DNA of 64,000 nt from positions 62,001 through 126,000 of the forward strand of contig CAYTMQ010000006.1 of the NCBI GenBank assembly GCA_964438995.1, given 5' to 3'. Each line of letters starts with the position of its first letter. Positions within the stretch are counted from its first letter, which is position 1. Source of the stretch: JABMMZ01 sp964438995 (GTDB taxonomy: Bacteria > Bacteroidota > Bacteroidia > NS11-12g > UBA955). Positions 18,601 through 26,486 of this stretch are shown here, piece by piece. Both the position numbers and the translations under genes were made by a program. The notes beneath the pieces were generated by a model, which saw nothing but the letters and a program-made list of their open reading frames with translations, was not told where the DNA came from and did no database searches.

Positions 18601-19246
18601 ATTCAATCATGTCAATACCAACAACGATTCAACTGCTTGGGATTATAGAGTTAGAGGATACGATTTGTGTGGTAAACCAATTTATACTTCTGTTCACACC
18701 AATATTTTATTAACTGGTAGTAAAACCGATGCTTATAGTGTGACGATGGATTTTACGCCATATTTGGGTTGGGGCAGTTCAACCATTCGTTATGATGTCT
18801 ATAGAATGTTAAAGAACAGCACAGATTATGAGTTGTATGAGGCTAATGTATCCGACTTTAATATTGGATACAGCAATGGTTTAGAATATTACACGCAATG
18901 CTACAGAATAAAGGCTACCAAACTTGGAACTGATACGGTGACATGGAGCAATGATATCTGTTTTAATTTCGAGCCTACATTGTTTATTCCAAATGCCTTT
19001 ACTCCAAACGTAGACGATATCAACGAAGGTTTCTCTGTAAAAGGAGGTGCTTTAAAAACTTTTGAATTCAAGATTTATAACCGATGGGGTGAAAAACTAT
19101 ATGAATCAGACGATTTGAAATTTGTATGGGATGGCAAGTACAAAGGCGTTGATCAGCCACAAGATGTATATATGTATTACTGCTATTACACAGGATTTGA
19201 TGGTAAGAAATATTCTACCAAAGGTACCATCACCTTGTTGAGATAA
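15620..19246 (+). CDS. Giant PKD/Ig-like repeat protein with T9SS type B sorting domain
   Basis: From the ATG at 15620 the protein is about 1,208 residues and begins with a clean signal peptide (MKRFIHIVVFVVSFFVVG, mature near THMVGG). An upstream GTG at 15575 would spoil it. The middle contains about six repeats of roughly 85 residues, each starting near a V-C-x-x motif and ending with W..GGTI/NSI.V.WG and GCxGDT, resembling PKD_6/Ig-like modules. The last 90 residues (IPNAFTPNVDDINEGF, IYNRWGEKLYES, GTITLLR) are the gliding-motility C-terminal domain that directs export by T9SS. It is probably a surface adhesin or matrix protein. Confidence 0.9.
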   Translation: MKRFIHIVVFVVSFFVVGQLNATHMVGGYISYKYVGQGAAGVRYLITITSYRDCKPSSIDFPDNISLCVYGKNDLKLAASYTVTISSRSKVQPVGRTDCPEATQVCLERGIYQQLITVPISSVGYYVKWEICCRNEQVNLRNDQSGQPFIGQTYQTIIPPTALVNSSPTFKDVPVPFMCINDTVELSNYAVDPDGDQLVYKLATPWYGADINNNYPGCKPFYTPPQPIEIGDYNTDYSGNFPFGPNGLSLINSSTGVTTFKASQVGNYAVAIDLEEYRNGILLSVTRLDLQVLVINCTPNNKPTIATTKNIYTVFEGDKLCFDVTSNDKDNHNITLSGSGDVISGTNGFKGNTATFTTAFAKGTVVSQFCWQTDCSQGDKTKLQFFTAKAVDDGCPSKFTLKDYYIRVLPFIAKSTIAGPNNVCQGSKGVAYTVSTAVDTAPNLTGHTIDVQITNGTLVSKTNTSIVVNWDKSAGPGLIRVIPFSRFGCSGDTTVYTVTFINSPPTPILPSIDTVCENTSKTYNVQVLPNMTYQWWVSNGSIIGSSTSSSINIVWASPGKASAKVVQMNANGCPSDTATLNVWVSKPNTPPIVGRTTVCPNAQGVDYSVTTNDIGSSFFWIVNGGTIVGSNSGNSIKVDWGNEGNGFVKVIEVNKFGCKGDTVALPISKTYNLIADQIQGDTDICELSTNQVFRVLFAPSTTYSWSITGGTITSGLGTNVITVDWGLSSTGSLSVYETSFDAVNNRQCISNVTTRIVNIRPYPTANAINGNNEVCQSANSGNYSVNGMANSTYVWSINGDTSKISGQGSNSINIKYDKEGTFNIVAVETSEFGCTGPTITFTLIVHPRPRTSAISGDTVFCSPNLLNYNYSVQGFASSTFEWMINGGTQVIPSISNSVAINWNGQQNNTIQVQETSDFGCKGDTIKLNVYYDNPSLFLNYITVSPPPNGDNQMDVYWKLINAPRYNNQLFIERRKTGTSDVFITVGTVNGSTVQFNHVNTNNDSTAWDYRVRGYDLCGKPIYTSVHTNILLTGSKTDAYSVTMDFTPYLGWGSSTIRYDVYRMLKNSTDYELYEANVSDFNIGYSNGLEYYTQCYRIKATKLGTDTVTWSNDICFNFEPTLFIPNAFTPNVDDINEGFSVKGGALKTFEFKIYNRWGEKLYESDDLKFVWDGKYKGVDQPQDVYMYYCYYTGFDGKKYSTKGTITLLR

Positions 19247-19357
19247 GTTAGGGAATCATCTAATTATTCTTAAAAACAAGTCATTAAAAAGACTTATCAA
19301 TATCACATTTTTTGCACTTGAATTCATCAATTAATTCCCGAACTTTGCGGACACATT

Positions 19358-19705
19358 ATGGCAATTAAAATCACCGACGAATGTATCAACTGCGGCGCTT
19401 GTGAGCCCGAATGTCCAAACAATGCTATTTACGAAAGTGGTGTTGAATGGAGAATAAAAGATGGCACCAGCGTTGAAGGTCAATATAAAATGAGCGATGG
19501 CTCTTTAGTAGATGTGGATGAAAAATTTTCTCCTATCTCTGATGAAGTGTATTACATTGTGCCTGACAAATGCACAGAATGCATGGGCTTTCACGAAGAG
19601 CCTCAATGTGCTGCCGTTTGTCCTGTAGATTGTTGCGTACCCGACCCTGACAGAGTTGAAGCAGAAGACGTATTGCTCGATAGAAAATCGAGATTACACA
19701 TATAA
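19358..19705 (+). CDS. 2[4Fe-4S] ferredoxin
   Basis: The 115-residue protein carries two cluster motifs: Cys9-12-15-19 (CINCGACEPECP) and Cys72-75-84-88 (CTECMGFH...CAAVCP). The eight-residue insert in the second motif is typical of the Allochromatium-type low-potential dicluster ferredoxins. Two more cysteines follow (92, 93). It carries single electrons in the cytoplasm. It starts a five-gene plus-strand run; the NlpC/P60 gene begins in its stop codon (TAATG). A weak TAnnTTTG-like element (GAACTTTG, 19340) lies 10 nt upstream. Confidence 0.93.
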   Translation: MAIKITDECINCGACEPECPNNAIYESGVEWRIKDGTSVEGQYKMSDGSLVDVDEKFSPISDEVYYIVPDKCTECMGFHEEPQCAAVCPVDCCVPDPDRVEAEDVLLDRKSRLHI

Positions 19706-20442
19706 TGCAAAAAGGAACTTGCCTTATTTCTTATGTGCCTCTTAGGTCAGAACCACGTTCTGGCGCTGAGATAGTGAGTTCTATACTTTTCGGAGAATCC
19801 TATTCCATTATTGATACCAACGAAGATTGGATTAAAATAAAAATGGATGTTGATGGTTACGAAGGGTGGATGAGCAAAGGTAGTCATGCCGAATTCAGAG
19901 ATTATCAAAATGTATCTGATGCCTTAATCCTTGAAGCATCTTCAGCCTTTCAAAAGCTTTTGATTCCTTGCGGAGCACAATTGCCCAATGAAGATACTTT
20001 TGAAATCGATGGTGCTCAATATACCATCATCAAAAAATTAAAAACAAGTCACCATCTACCTCTAAAATTAAGATTGTTAAAAACGGTACAAAACTTCTTA
20101 AATACGCCTTATCTGTGGGGTGGAAGGAGTTTTATGGGGATAGATTGCTCTGGTTTGATGCAAGTAACATTTAAAGCCAATGGCATCAACATTTCTAGAG
20201 ATACCAGTCAGCAGATTAATGAAGGCGCAGCAGTAGAGTTTGGTCAGCATCAAGCTTGTGATTTGGTGTTTTTTTCTAAACCTGGTAAAACCAATGTCTC
20301 ACATGTTGGAATGGTAATAGATGAAAAAACCGTTATCCATTCAAGTTCTAAAGTGCAGTTGTCTGAGCTGACAAGAGAGGGACTTATCATGCATGGTGAA
20401 TTGGCCTATTCAACCATTTGTGTCAAAAGAATTTTAGTATGA
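19705..20442 (+). CDS. SH3 plus NlpC/P60 cysteine peptidase
   Basis: The 245-residue protein has an N-terminal SH3b-like region (about 5-60; LRSEPRSGAEIVSSI, WIKIKMDVDGYEGWM) and a C-terminal NlpC/P60 domain with Cys148 (GIDCSGLMQ), His200 (SHVGMV) and His212 (VIHSSS). The family cleaves gamma-D-Glu-diaminopimelate bonds in murein peptides. There is no signal peptide, so it may recycle muropeptides in the cytosol, as the Bacteroidota recycling enzymes with the same domain order do. It is coupled to genes on both sides by TAATG and ATGA overlaps. Confidence 0.88.
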   Translation: MQKGTCLISYVPLRSEPRSGAEIVSSILFGESYSIIDTNEDWIKIKMDVDGYEGWMSKGSHAEFRDYQNVSDALILEASSAFQKLLIPCGAQLPNEDTFEIDGAQYTIIKKLKTSHHLPLKLRLLKTVQNFLNTPYLWGGRSFMGIDCSGLMQVTFKANGINISRDTSQQINEGAAVEFGQHQACDLVFFSKPGKTNVSHVGMVIDEKTVIHSSSKVQLSELTREGLIMHGELAYSTICVKRILV

Positions 20443-20924
20443 CCGACTGGAGCAAAGACGATGCTTGGAAAAAGAAAAGCAAAGACAAAAGAAAACAGTT
20501 TAAGCGTTTTCTCGACAACGTCAATTCTAGTCAATTTATCAAACAACTGCCAGAATTACACGAAGAGGCATTTCAACATATAGACTGCCTCGATTGTGCC
20601 AATTGCTGTAAAAATCATAGTCCTACTTTTAAAACCACCGATATCAAACGCATCAGTAAATATTTAAAGATGAAAGAGTCTGATTTTATTGAGCGCTATC
20701 TGAAGATGGACGATGACAACGATATGGTGTTGACCAAAAGTCCGTGTACCTTTTTAAATTCTGATAATACCTGCAAGATTTACGATGTCCGACCATCAGA
20801 TTGTGCCAGATATCCATATACAGATGAAGATGTTTTTGTTAAAAGAAAAGCCTTAACACTAACAAATTCGGGGGTTTGCCCAGCAGTTTTTCATATTCTG
20901 GAAAAAGTATCAGCTATTCTATAA
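20439..20924 (+). CDS. YkgJ-type cysteine-cluster protein
   Basis: The start is the ATG at 20439, which overlaps the preceding stop as ATGA; a TTG 21 bp earlier is unlikely. The protein has about 161 residues and the CxxCxxCC pattern (CLDCANCCK) followed by spaced cysteines (SPCTFL, NTCKIYDVRPSDCARYPY) of the YkgJ/Fli-B zinc- or iron-chelating family (UPF0153). Function is unproven; metal binding is expected from the cysteines. The N-terminus is very basic and charged. Confidence 0.85.
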   Translation: MTDWSKDDAWKKKSKDKRKQFKRFLDNVNSSQFIKQLPELHEEAFQHIDCLDCANCCKNHSPTFKTTDIKRISKYLKMKESDFIERYLKMDDDNDMVLTKSPCTFLNSDNTCKIYDVRPSDCARYPYTDEDVFVKRKALTLTNSGVCPAVFHILEKVSAIL

Positions 20925-20929
20925 CTTTG
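20922..20929 (+). promoter_or_regulatory. Minus-7 element before the ACMSD-like gene
   Basis: TAACTTTG matches TAnnTTTG and lies 5 nt before the ATG at 20935, overlapping the stop codon of the preceding gene. It suggests an internal promoter within the run. Confidence 0.45.
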
Positions 20930-20934
20930 CGCTG

Positions 20935-21930
20935 ATGAAAATTGATTGTCACGCACACATTATGCCAGCACATTGGCCGGATTTGAAATACAAGTTTGGC
21001 TACGGTGGATTTATCTATTTAGAACACGATGATAAAACCAAAACGGCTAAGATGATGCGCGATGATGGTAAGTTTTTTAGAAGGGTAGAGGAAAACTGTT
21101 TCAATCCAGAAGCAATTCTTTGGGACATGTCTGCCAACAATGTCGACAAAATGGTGTTGTGCACAGTGCCAGTATTGTTCAACTATTGGGCTAAACCACA
21201 GGACGCAGCTTGGTGGTCGGCTTTCTTAAACGACCATATTGCGGAAGTTCAGAACAATTATCCAGACAAATTTATAGCACTTGGTACCTTGCCAATGCAA
21301 GATATTCCATTAGCCATTAAAGAACTTGAGCGCTTGAAAACACTTGGCGTTAAAGGCGTTCAGATTGGTTCTAATATCAACAATGTCAATTTGGACGACG
21401 AGAGATTTCTGCCATTCTATCAAGCAGCTGAAGATTTGGATATGGCATTATTCATTCATCCTTGGGAAATGATGGGCGAAGAGTTTATACAGAAATTTTG
21501 GTTGCCATGGTTGGTTGGTATGCCAGCTGAAACCAGCAGAGCCATTTGTTCTATGATATTTGGTGGCATCTTTGATAAGTTCCCAAAATTAAGGGTGATG
21601 TTTGCTCATGCTGGTGGTTCTTTCCCTTTTACCTTGGGCAGAATTTCACACGGATGGGCCGTGCGTCCTGATTTGGTGAACTTAAATGATGTTAAAAATC
21701 CTAAAGATTACATCGGGAAATTTTGGGTAGATGGAATCACACACGATACAAAATCATTCGAGTATTTGTTGGATTTATTCGGAGCCGATAAAATCTGTTA
21801 TGGCACAGATTATCCTTTTCCACTTGGTGATTTGGAACATGGTAAGTTTATTGAAACCAATCCAAATATATCTGAAGGAGATAAAAAGAAAATTTTCAGT
21901 AGTTCAGTGATTGATTTTTTAAAACTATAA
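20935..21930 (+). CDS. Amidohydrolase-family decarboxylase, ACMSD-like
   Basis: The 331-residue protein belongs to the metal-dependent amidohydrolase family of 2-amino-3-carboxymuconate-6-semialdehyde decarboxylases, which divert the kynurenine pathway away from quinolinate. The HxH metal site is His6/His8 (DCHAHIMP). Further metal and active-site blocks are FIHPWEMMG, MFAHAGGSFPF and YGTDYPFPLG. The early block FGYGGFIYLEH and the WAKPQD segment closely resemble ACMSD. No other kynurenine-pathway gene is in the window. The protein is cytosolic. Confidence 0.9.
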   Translation: MKIDCHAHIMPAHWPDLKYKFGYGGFIYLEHDDKTKTAKMMRDDGKFFRRVEENCFNPEAILWDMSANNVDKMVLCTVPVLFNYWAKPQDAAWWSAFLNDHIAEVQNNYPDKFIALGTLPMQDIPLAIKELERLKTLGVKGVQIGSNINNVNLDDERFLPFYQAAEDLDMALFIHPWEMMGEEFIQKFWLPWLVGMPAETSRAICSMIFGGIFDKFPKLRVMFAHAGGSFPFTLGRISHGWAVRPDLVNLNDVKNPKDYIGKFWVDGITHDTKSFEYLLDLFGADKICYGTDYPFPLGDLEHGKFIETNPNISEGDKKKIFSSSVIDFLKL

Positions 21931-22027
21931 ACGTATCAGACCACCACTGCTTATATCGAGTACATCGAATCAGAAGTTCAAATTTCTTCAGTCACTTGAG
22001 AAACCTAAAACGCGCAAGCAATCAGGC

Positions 22028-22735
22028 TTGACATCAGTTGAAGGTGCTAAAGAAATTGAAATGGCTCTTGAAGGCGACTGTCATTTTGAACAGTTGTACT
22101 TTGAAGACAATATTGCTGACAAGCAGTTGTTGAATGCCATTACTAAAAAATTTCCCAATGTGGAATATTATCAATTGAGTGCTGATTTGTTTTCAAAAGT
22201 TTCCTATAGAGAAACAACTGGAGGTATTATAGCAGTCGTAAAAACAAAGCAACTGGATTTAAGTGAGTTGAAATTGGGCCATTCGCCTTTGATTTTAATA
22301 GTTGAAGGTGTTGAAAAACCAGGCAATTTAGGCGCCATATTAAGAACTGCAGATGCTGCAAATATTGATGCTGTAATTTGTTGTAATCTGCCTGGAGATG
22401 TTTTCAATCCAAATATTATCCGCTCAAGTTTGGGTACGATTTTTACTGTTCAATTGGCGGTATGCAACAACCTAGAGGCAATGGATTTTTTAAGCAAACA
22501 TCAAATTGCTACATATTGTTCTAATCTTCACAAGGCAAAAAACTATTATGAATTTGATTACACCAAAGCATCTGCAATTGTTGTAGGCACAGAAGCTACT
22601 GGTGTTTCTAAAGAATGGATGGATTATGCTGTGGCAAATGTAAAGGTGCCAATGTTAGGTAAAATCGATAGTATGAATGTGTCTGTTGCTTCTGCTATTA
22701 TGTTGTATGAAGCAAAACGTCAAAGAGGTTTCTAA
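22028..22735 (+). CDS. SpoU/TrmH-family RNA 2'-O-methyltransferase
   Basis: The protein has the three SpoU motifs (VEGVEKPGNLGAILRTAD, VGTEATGVSKEW, VPMLGKIDSMNVSVASA) of knotted rRNA/tRNA 2'-O-ribose methyltransferases. The first standard start is TTG at 22028, giving 235 residues. The frame stays open upstream to 21923 and encodes a family-like N-terminus (ISSTSNQKFKFLQSLEKP) with no ATG, GTG or TTG. A CTG at 21947 or ATA at 21953 would give a complete substrate-binding domain, so the true gene is probably longer. It ends 4 bp into the convergent giant gene. Confidence 0.88.
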   Translation: MTSVEGAKEIEMALEGDCHFEQLYFEDNIADKQLLNAITKKFPNVEYYQLSADLFSKVSYRETTGGIIAVVKTKQLDLSELKLGHSPLILIVEGVEKPGNLGAILRTADAANIDAVICCNLPGDVFNPNIIRSSLGTIFTVQLAVCNNLEAMDFLSKHQIATYCSNLHKAKNYYEFDYTKASAIVVGTEATGVSKEWMDYAVANVKVPMLGKIDSMNVSVASAIMLYEAKRQRGF

Positions 22736-25700
22736 TTTCTTATTAAAGTAACGGTCCCGTTAATGGTTTCATATTTATTAGGGTCATCTTTTAACGTATA
22801 ATCAAATATGTAATAATAGGTGCCAGCAGGACAATCGACGCCTTTGTTAAATACTTTCCCATTCCAATTGATGTCGGTGGTGTTGTCAGAATCTTTAAAC
22901 CCTTCGTAAACCAATACGCCCCATCTATTGTATATTCTTAAATGGTATTTGTCTTCGCCTTCTATTAATACATCGTATCTGTCGTTGTATGAGTCGTTGT
23001 TGCCGGGAGTAAACACGTTGAAAACAAGCAGTTCAACCAAGTAAGTATTAGATATTGGTTTGCAAATCGTATCGGCACATCCATAATTTGTTGAGGCAAT
23101 TAAACACACATTATAAGTGCCAGTGTCGTAGCCATATTTATGCAACGGATGTACTTCTCGCGAGTTGTTGTAACTGGAGTTTTTATCTCCAAAATCCCAA
23201 TACATGTTGGCGCTAAGTGGCACACTCAAATTTTTAAATTTAAACGAAGGCATGTGTACTACCGAATCAATTTTAAAATCTGCTTTTACATTAATGACTA
23301 CAATTTGTTTTTCTGCGCTATCACTGCAGATGTTGTAAGATTCGTTTTTGTAACTAGGAACCAATTTTACGTTGTAAGTGCCAGGTTTGTCCCACGTGTA
23401 AAGTATGGTGTCATTGACTTTCGCGTTGATGATGGAGTCATTGTCAAAAATCCATTTATCAAATGCAAAACTCTTGTCTGTTTCACTGGTAAATTGGATA
23501 ATTCTGCCAGGGCATATGGTGTCTATGCTTTTAATTCCAGATGTTGATATTGGTAATATAATGACATCTCTTATACTGTCTTTATGGAAGTTGGGGTCAG
23601 GGAACAAGGCATTGCAGAAATAAGTGCTTTGTGTACTAGGATTGTAAATCGAGTCATACCCATTCAATTTGATGTGGTATCTGCCAGGTTTAGCATAAGT
23701 GAATTTTACATCGCTTTTGTCTGACATCGGAATAATGGTGCCATTGTCATCACCTAATTCCCAAATATAACCACTGCAATTTTCTGACAGATTTTTGAAA
23801 ACTGCTTCTAAGCTACCACAAGCAATGGTATCAACGATTCTAAAATATGGGTGAGAACCTACTATGTTAAGTTTAAAAACAATGGTGTCTTTACATCCTA
23901 ACGCTGTTGAAATACAATGGGTGACATATATTTCTTTTGCAGATGTATTAAGTGACCTAAATGGATTTTTTACAGGATTAGTGAATTTGCCACTGCCAAA
24001 ATCCCAATTGTAATAATTGATGTATTCATTGGGGTATTTGAGTAATGTGGATGAATCGAAAAACTGTTTGAGTTCGTTGCAATAGATGGTTCTTGTGCCA
24101 TTGGCTACATCTGCTCTTAAATTTTGAATAAATACAGAATCTACAATGGTGTCAATGCAGTTGAATCTGTTGTTAACGTAGGTAGTGAATACATTGTAAC
24201 CTGGTTTTTTAAAGTCGTAACAAACAATGCTATTGCCAATAACTGTCGTATCAGAGAATACGATTTTAACGTATTGATTGATCTCTGAATTGGTGTAAGC
24301 TCTATTCAAATTGAAATCAACCACTCTAGGGTACAAACACAGTTTTTGAGGTTTGCAAAAGTATCTGTTGTTTAGTCCGTTGCTATAACTTTTGCCGGCT
24401 CTTGCAACAAACCTATCAGACCATTCACAGCCGTAATTATTGCTTATTGTTACCGTTACCAAACAGTTAACCGCCGACCCAAAATACTTATTGTGAATAG
24501 AATCTAGAATGATACTGTCTTCAGTTACCAATCTGTAGTATTTGTAGCCATTGCCCCAATCAACTTGAATCAATTGGTTGTGGTAAAAGACGCCTTGTTT
24601 AAATTTGATGCTAACGCTGTGTTCATTACAAGTTGAGTATTGAAAAAACTTCACAGAATCTGTGTTTAATGAAGCTATTCTTAAGAAATTCTTTTTGTAA
24701 AGGGTGTCGTAAAGTATCAATGTGTCTTTTCGAATTCTTATGGAGTCTTTGCTAACATGCTCTACCCATTCAGTTAATATAGTTTGATAAATTAAACCAA
24801 TGTCAACTTTACCTTTTAAACCAGCAGGTGGATATGCGGGAAATGTTCTCCAAGATTTTCCAGAATCAAATGAGACGTATTTAGGATTTTTATAGTCGGG
24901 TATGACTTCGAATTTCTTGCCTTCACATAAAGTTAAACTATCTAAGTCAACCAAGATGTTACAATCTCTAGAAACAACACTAGAAGTTGATGAGTCAATA
25001 CATCCCGTTATTGTGTCCTTTACAATAAGTCTGACATTATAGGTTTTAGGCGGATATTTAAAGTTGTGGTCGTGAAATTTGTCGGTTGAGAAATTACAAT
25101 TTCCATTGAGGTTCTTGCTGTTTTTCCTATCAGTAGTACACTTACCGCCATTGATGTCATTGATGGTCCATTCGTATTTAAAGGCGTTTTGGTTGCCGAA
25201 TTTGGTAGTGCTTACCATTGTTACCTTTCTACTGGAGAAACATTGGTTGTTGTCGTAAATTTTAAATGACACCATTGGTCCAAGTATGTGCACTCTGGCA
25301 CTATACGTTGTGGTGCAATTGCCTCTAATCAATTTTAAAGTCACAGTATTGATGCCAGGTTTCATGCCTAAGTTTTTAGGTTTGAAAGCGAGCGAGGTGC
25401 CTTTTACTAGTGATAATTTGGTGCTGTTTACCGTCCATTCTTCTTGGTCGTATTCGCATTGAGTGGTTGATGCTGTGATTACATTGTCGGTACTATAACA
25501 TTCAAGTGTATCTGTAATGGTAAATTTAGTTGGTAAAGCATCGATTTTAACATCAAAATTGATTGTGACAGAATCTTTACAACCGTTGACATCTGTTACT
25601 TTTAACTTGATGGTTCCACTTTGATTGGATGTATAGTTGTAACATTTAAAATTGCTGAAATGTTGATTAGAATCTGGAGCCTGTCCTGTGATGTTCCAAA

Positions 25701-26400
25701 GGTATTTAGCACTAGAATTTAATTTTCCAGAAGATTGGTTTCTAAAGCAAATGTTTTTAGAATTACAGTCTTTAAATGTGTTGGTGTAATTGAATCCAGC
25801 GTTGGTTTGATCTAAGATGTTAATGGGTCTTGTTTTGGTTGCTTTACATCCATAGATGTCCGTAATCTCTATTTTAATGGTGTATTTATCAACCATTGCA
25901 TAGGTATGGCAAAATGATTCACCGCTAACAGGATTGGATTTGTTGTTAAATGCTCCATCGCCCCAAACTACAAGTCGTGTGACAATGTCTTGACCGCTTT
26001 TGCCTGGAGTACTTAAATCTTGAAAACACACTTGATTACCGTAAAAACAGGTGTCTGTACTTGATAACATTGGGAAATTAGCCGTTGGTAAAGGCACAAC
26101 TTCAATGTAGGTGGTATCGGTAATCTGGTTGCTGTTGCTTAATGTCGCAGTTAAAGTAATTAAAAACTTGCCAGTCGTTTTATAAATGTATTGCGGACTG
26201 ATGTTGGTTGAACTTGAGCCATCTCCAAAATCCCAATTGGCAGAACTTATGGTTATTCCAGAACCAGGATTGTAAGCAAACTTTGTCACATTTTTTAAGC
26301 ATTCAATTCTTGTGACATTAAATTTTCTTTGGGCAAAGAGATTTGATGCACTGAAAAGGGAAATGAAAAAAAGGCAATATAAAAGTAATTTTAGCTTCAA
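22732..26400 (-). CDS. Giant PKD-repeat protein with T9SS type B sorting domain
   Basis: I take the TTG at 26400, giving about 1,222 residues and a clean signal peptide (KLKLLLYCLFFISLFSASNLFAQ). The ATG at 26421 lies downstream of, or within, a TATCTTTG promoter-like element at 26409-26416. PKD domains are evident near the N-terminus (WDFGDGSSS) and C-terminus (WDFGDKNSSY), with many Cys-containing Ig-like modules between. The end (VFTPGNNDSYNDRYDV, IYNRWGVLVYEG, GTVTLIRN) is a gliding-motility-type sorting domain. It is expected to be secreted by T9SS and surface-attached. Confidence 0.88.
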   Translation of the reverse strand: MKLKLLLYCLFFISLFSASNLFAQRKFNVTRIECLKNVTKFAYNPGSGITISSANWDFGDGSSSTNISPQYIYKTTGKFLITLTATLSNSNQITDTTYIEVVPLPTANFPMLSSTDTCFYGNQVCFQDLSTPGKSGQDIVTRLVVWGDGAFNNKSNPVSGESFCHTYAMVDKYTIKIEITDIYGCKATKTRPINILDQTNAGFNYTNTFKDCNSKNICFRNQSSGKLNSSAKYLWNITGQAPDSNQHFSNFKCYNYTSNQSGTIKLKVTDVNGCKDSVTINFDVKIDALPTKFTITDTLECYSTDNVITASTTQCEYDQEEWTVNSTKLSLVKGTSLAFKPKNLGMKPGINTVTLKLIRGNCTTTYSARVHILGPMVSFKIYDNNQCFSSRKVTMVSTTKFGNQNAFKYEWTINDINGGKCTTDRKNSKNLNGNCNFSTDKFHDHNFKYPPKTYNVRLIVKDTITGCIDSSTSSVVSRDCNILVDLDSLTLCEGKKFEVIPDYKNPKYVSFDSGKSWRTFPAYPPAGLKGKVDIGLIYQTILTEWVEHVSKDSIRIRKDTLILYDTLYKKNFLRIASLNTDSVKFFQYSTCNEHSVSIKFKQGVFYHNQLIQVDWGNGYKYYRLVTEDSIILDSIHNKYFGSAVNCLVTVTISNNYGCEWSDRFVARAGKSYSNGLNNRYFCKPQKLCLYPRVVDFNLNRAYTNSEINQYVKIVFSDTTVIGNSIVCYDFKKPGYNVFTTYVNNRFNCIDTIVDSVFIQNLRADVANGTRTIYCNELKQFFDSSTLLKYPNEYINYYNWDFGSGKFTNPVKNPFRSLNTSAKEIYVTHCISTALGCKDTIVFKLNIVGSHPYFRIVDTIACGSLEAVFKNLSENCSGYIWELGDDNGTIIPMSDKSDVKFTYAKPGRYHIKLNGYDSIYNPSTQSTYFCNALFPDPNFHKDSIRDVIILPISTSGIKSIDTICPGRIIQFTSETDKSFAFDKWIFDNDSIINAKVNDTILYTWDKPGTYNVKLVPSYKNESYNICSDSAEKQIVVINVKADFKIDSVVHMPSFKFKNLSVPLSANMYWDFGDKNSSYNNSREVHPLHKYGYDTGTYNVCLIASTNYGCADTICKPISNTYLVELLVFNVFTPGNNDSYNDRYDVLIEGEDKYHLRIYNRWGVLVYEGFKDSDNTTDINWNGKVFNKGVDCPAGTYYYIFDYTLKDDPNKYETINGTVTLIRN

Positions 26401-26486
26401 TTCTATTACAAAGATATACAATGAAGACGAACTGATTGACTTAAAAGGATGTATGAAGATTGTTTTTACTTAAAAATGACAGTTGA

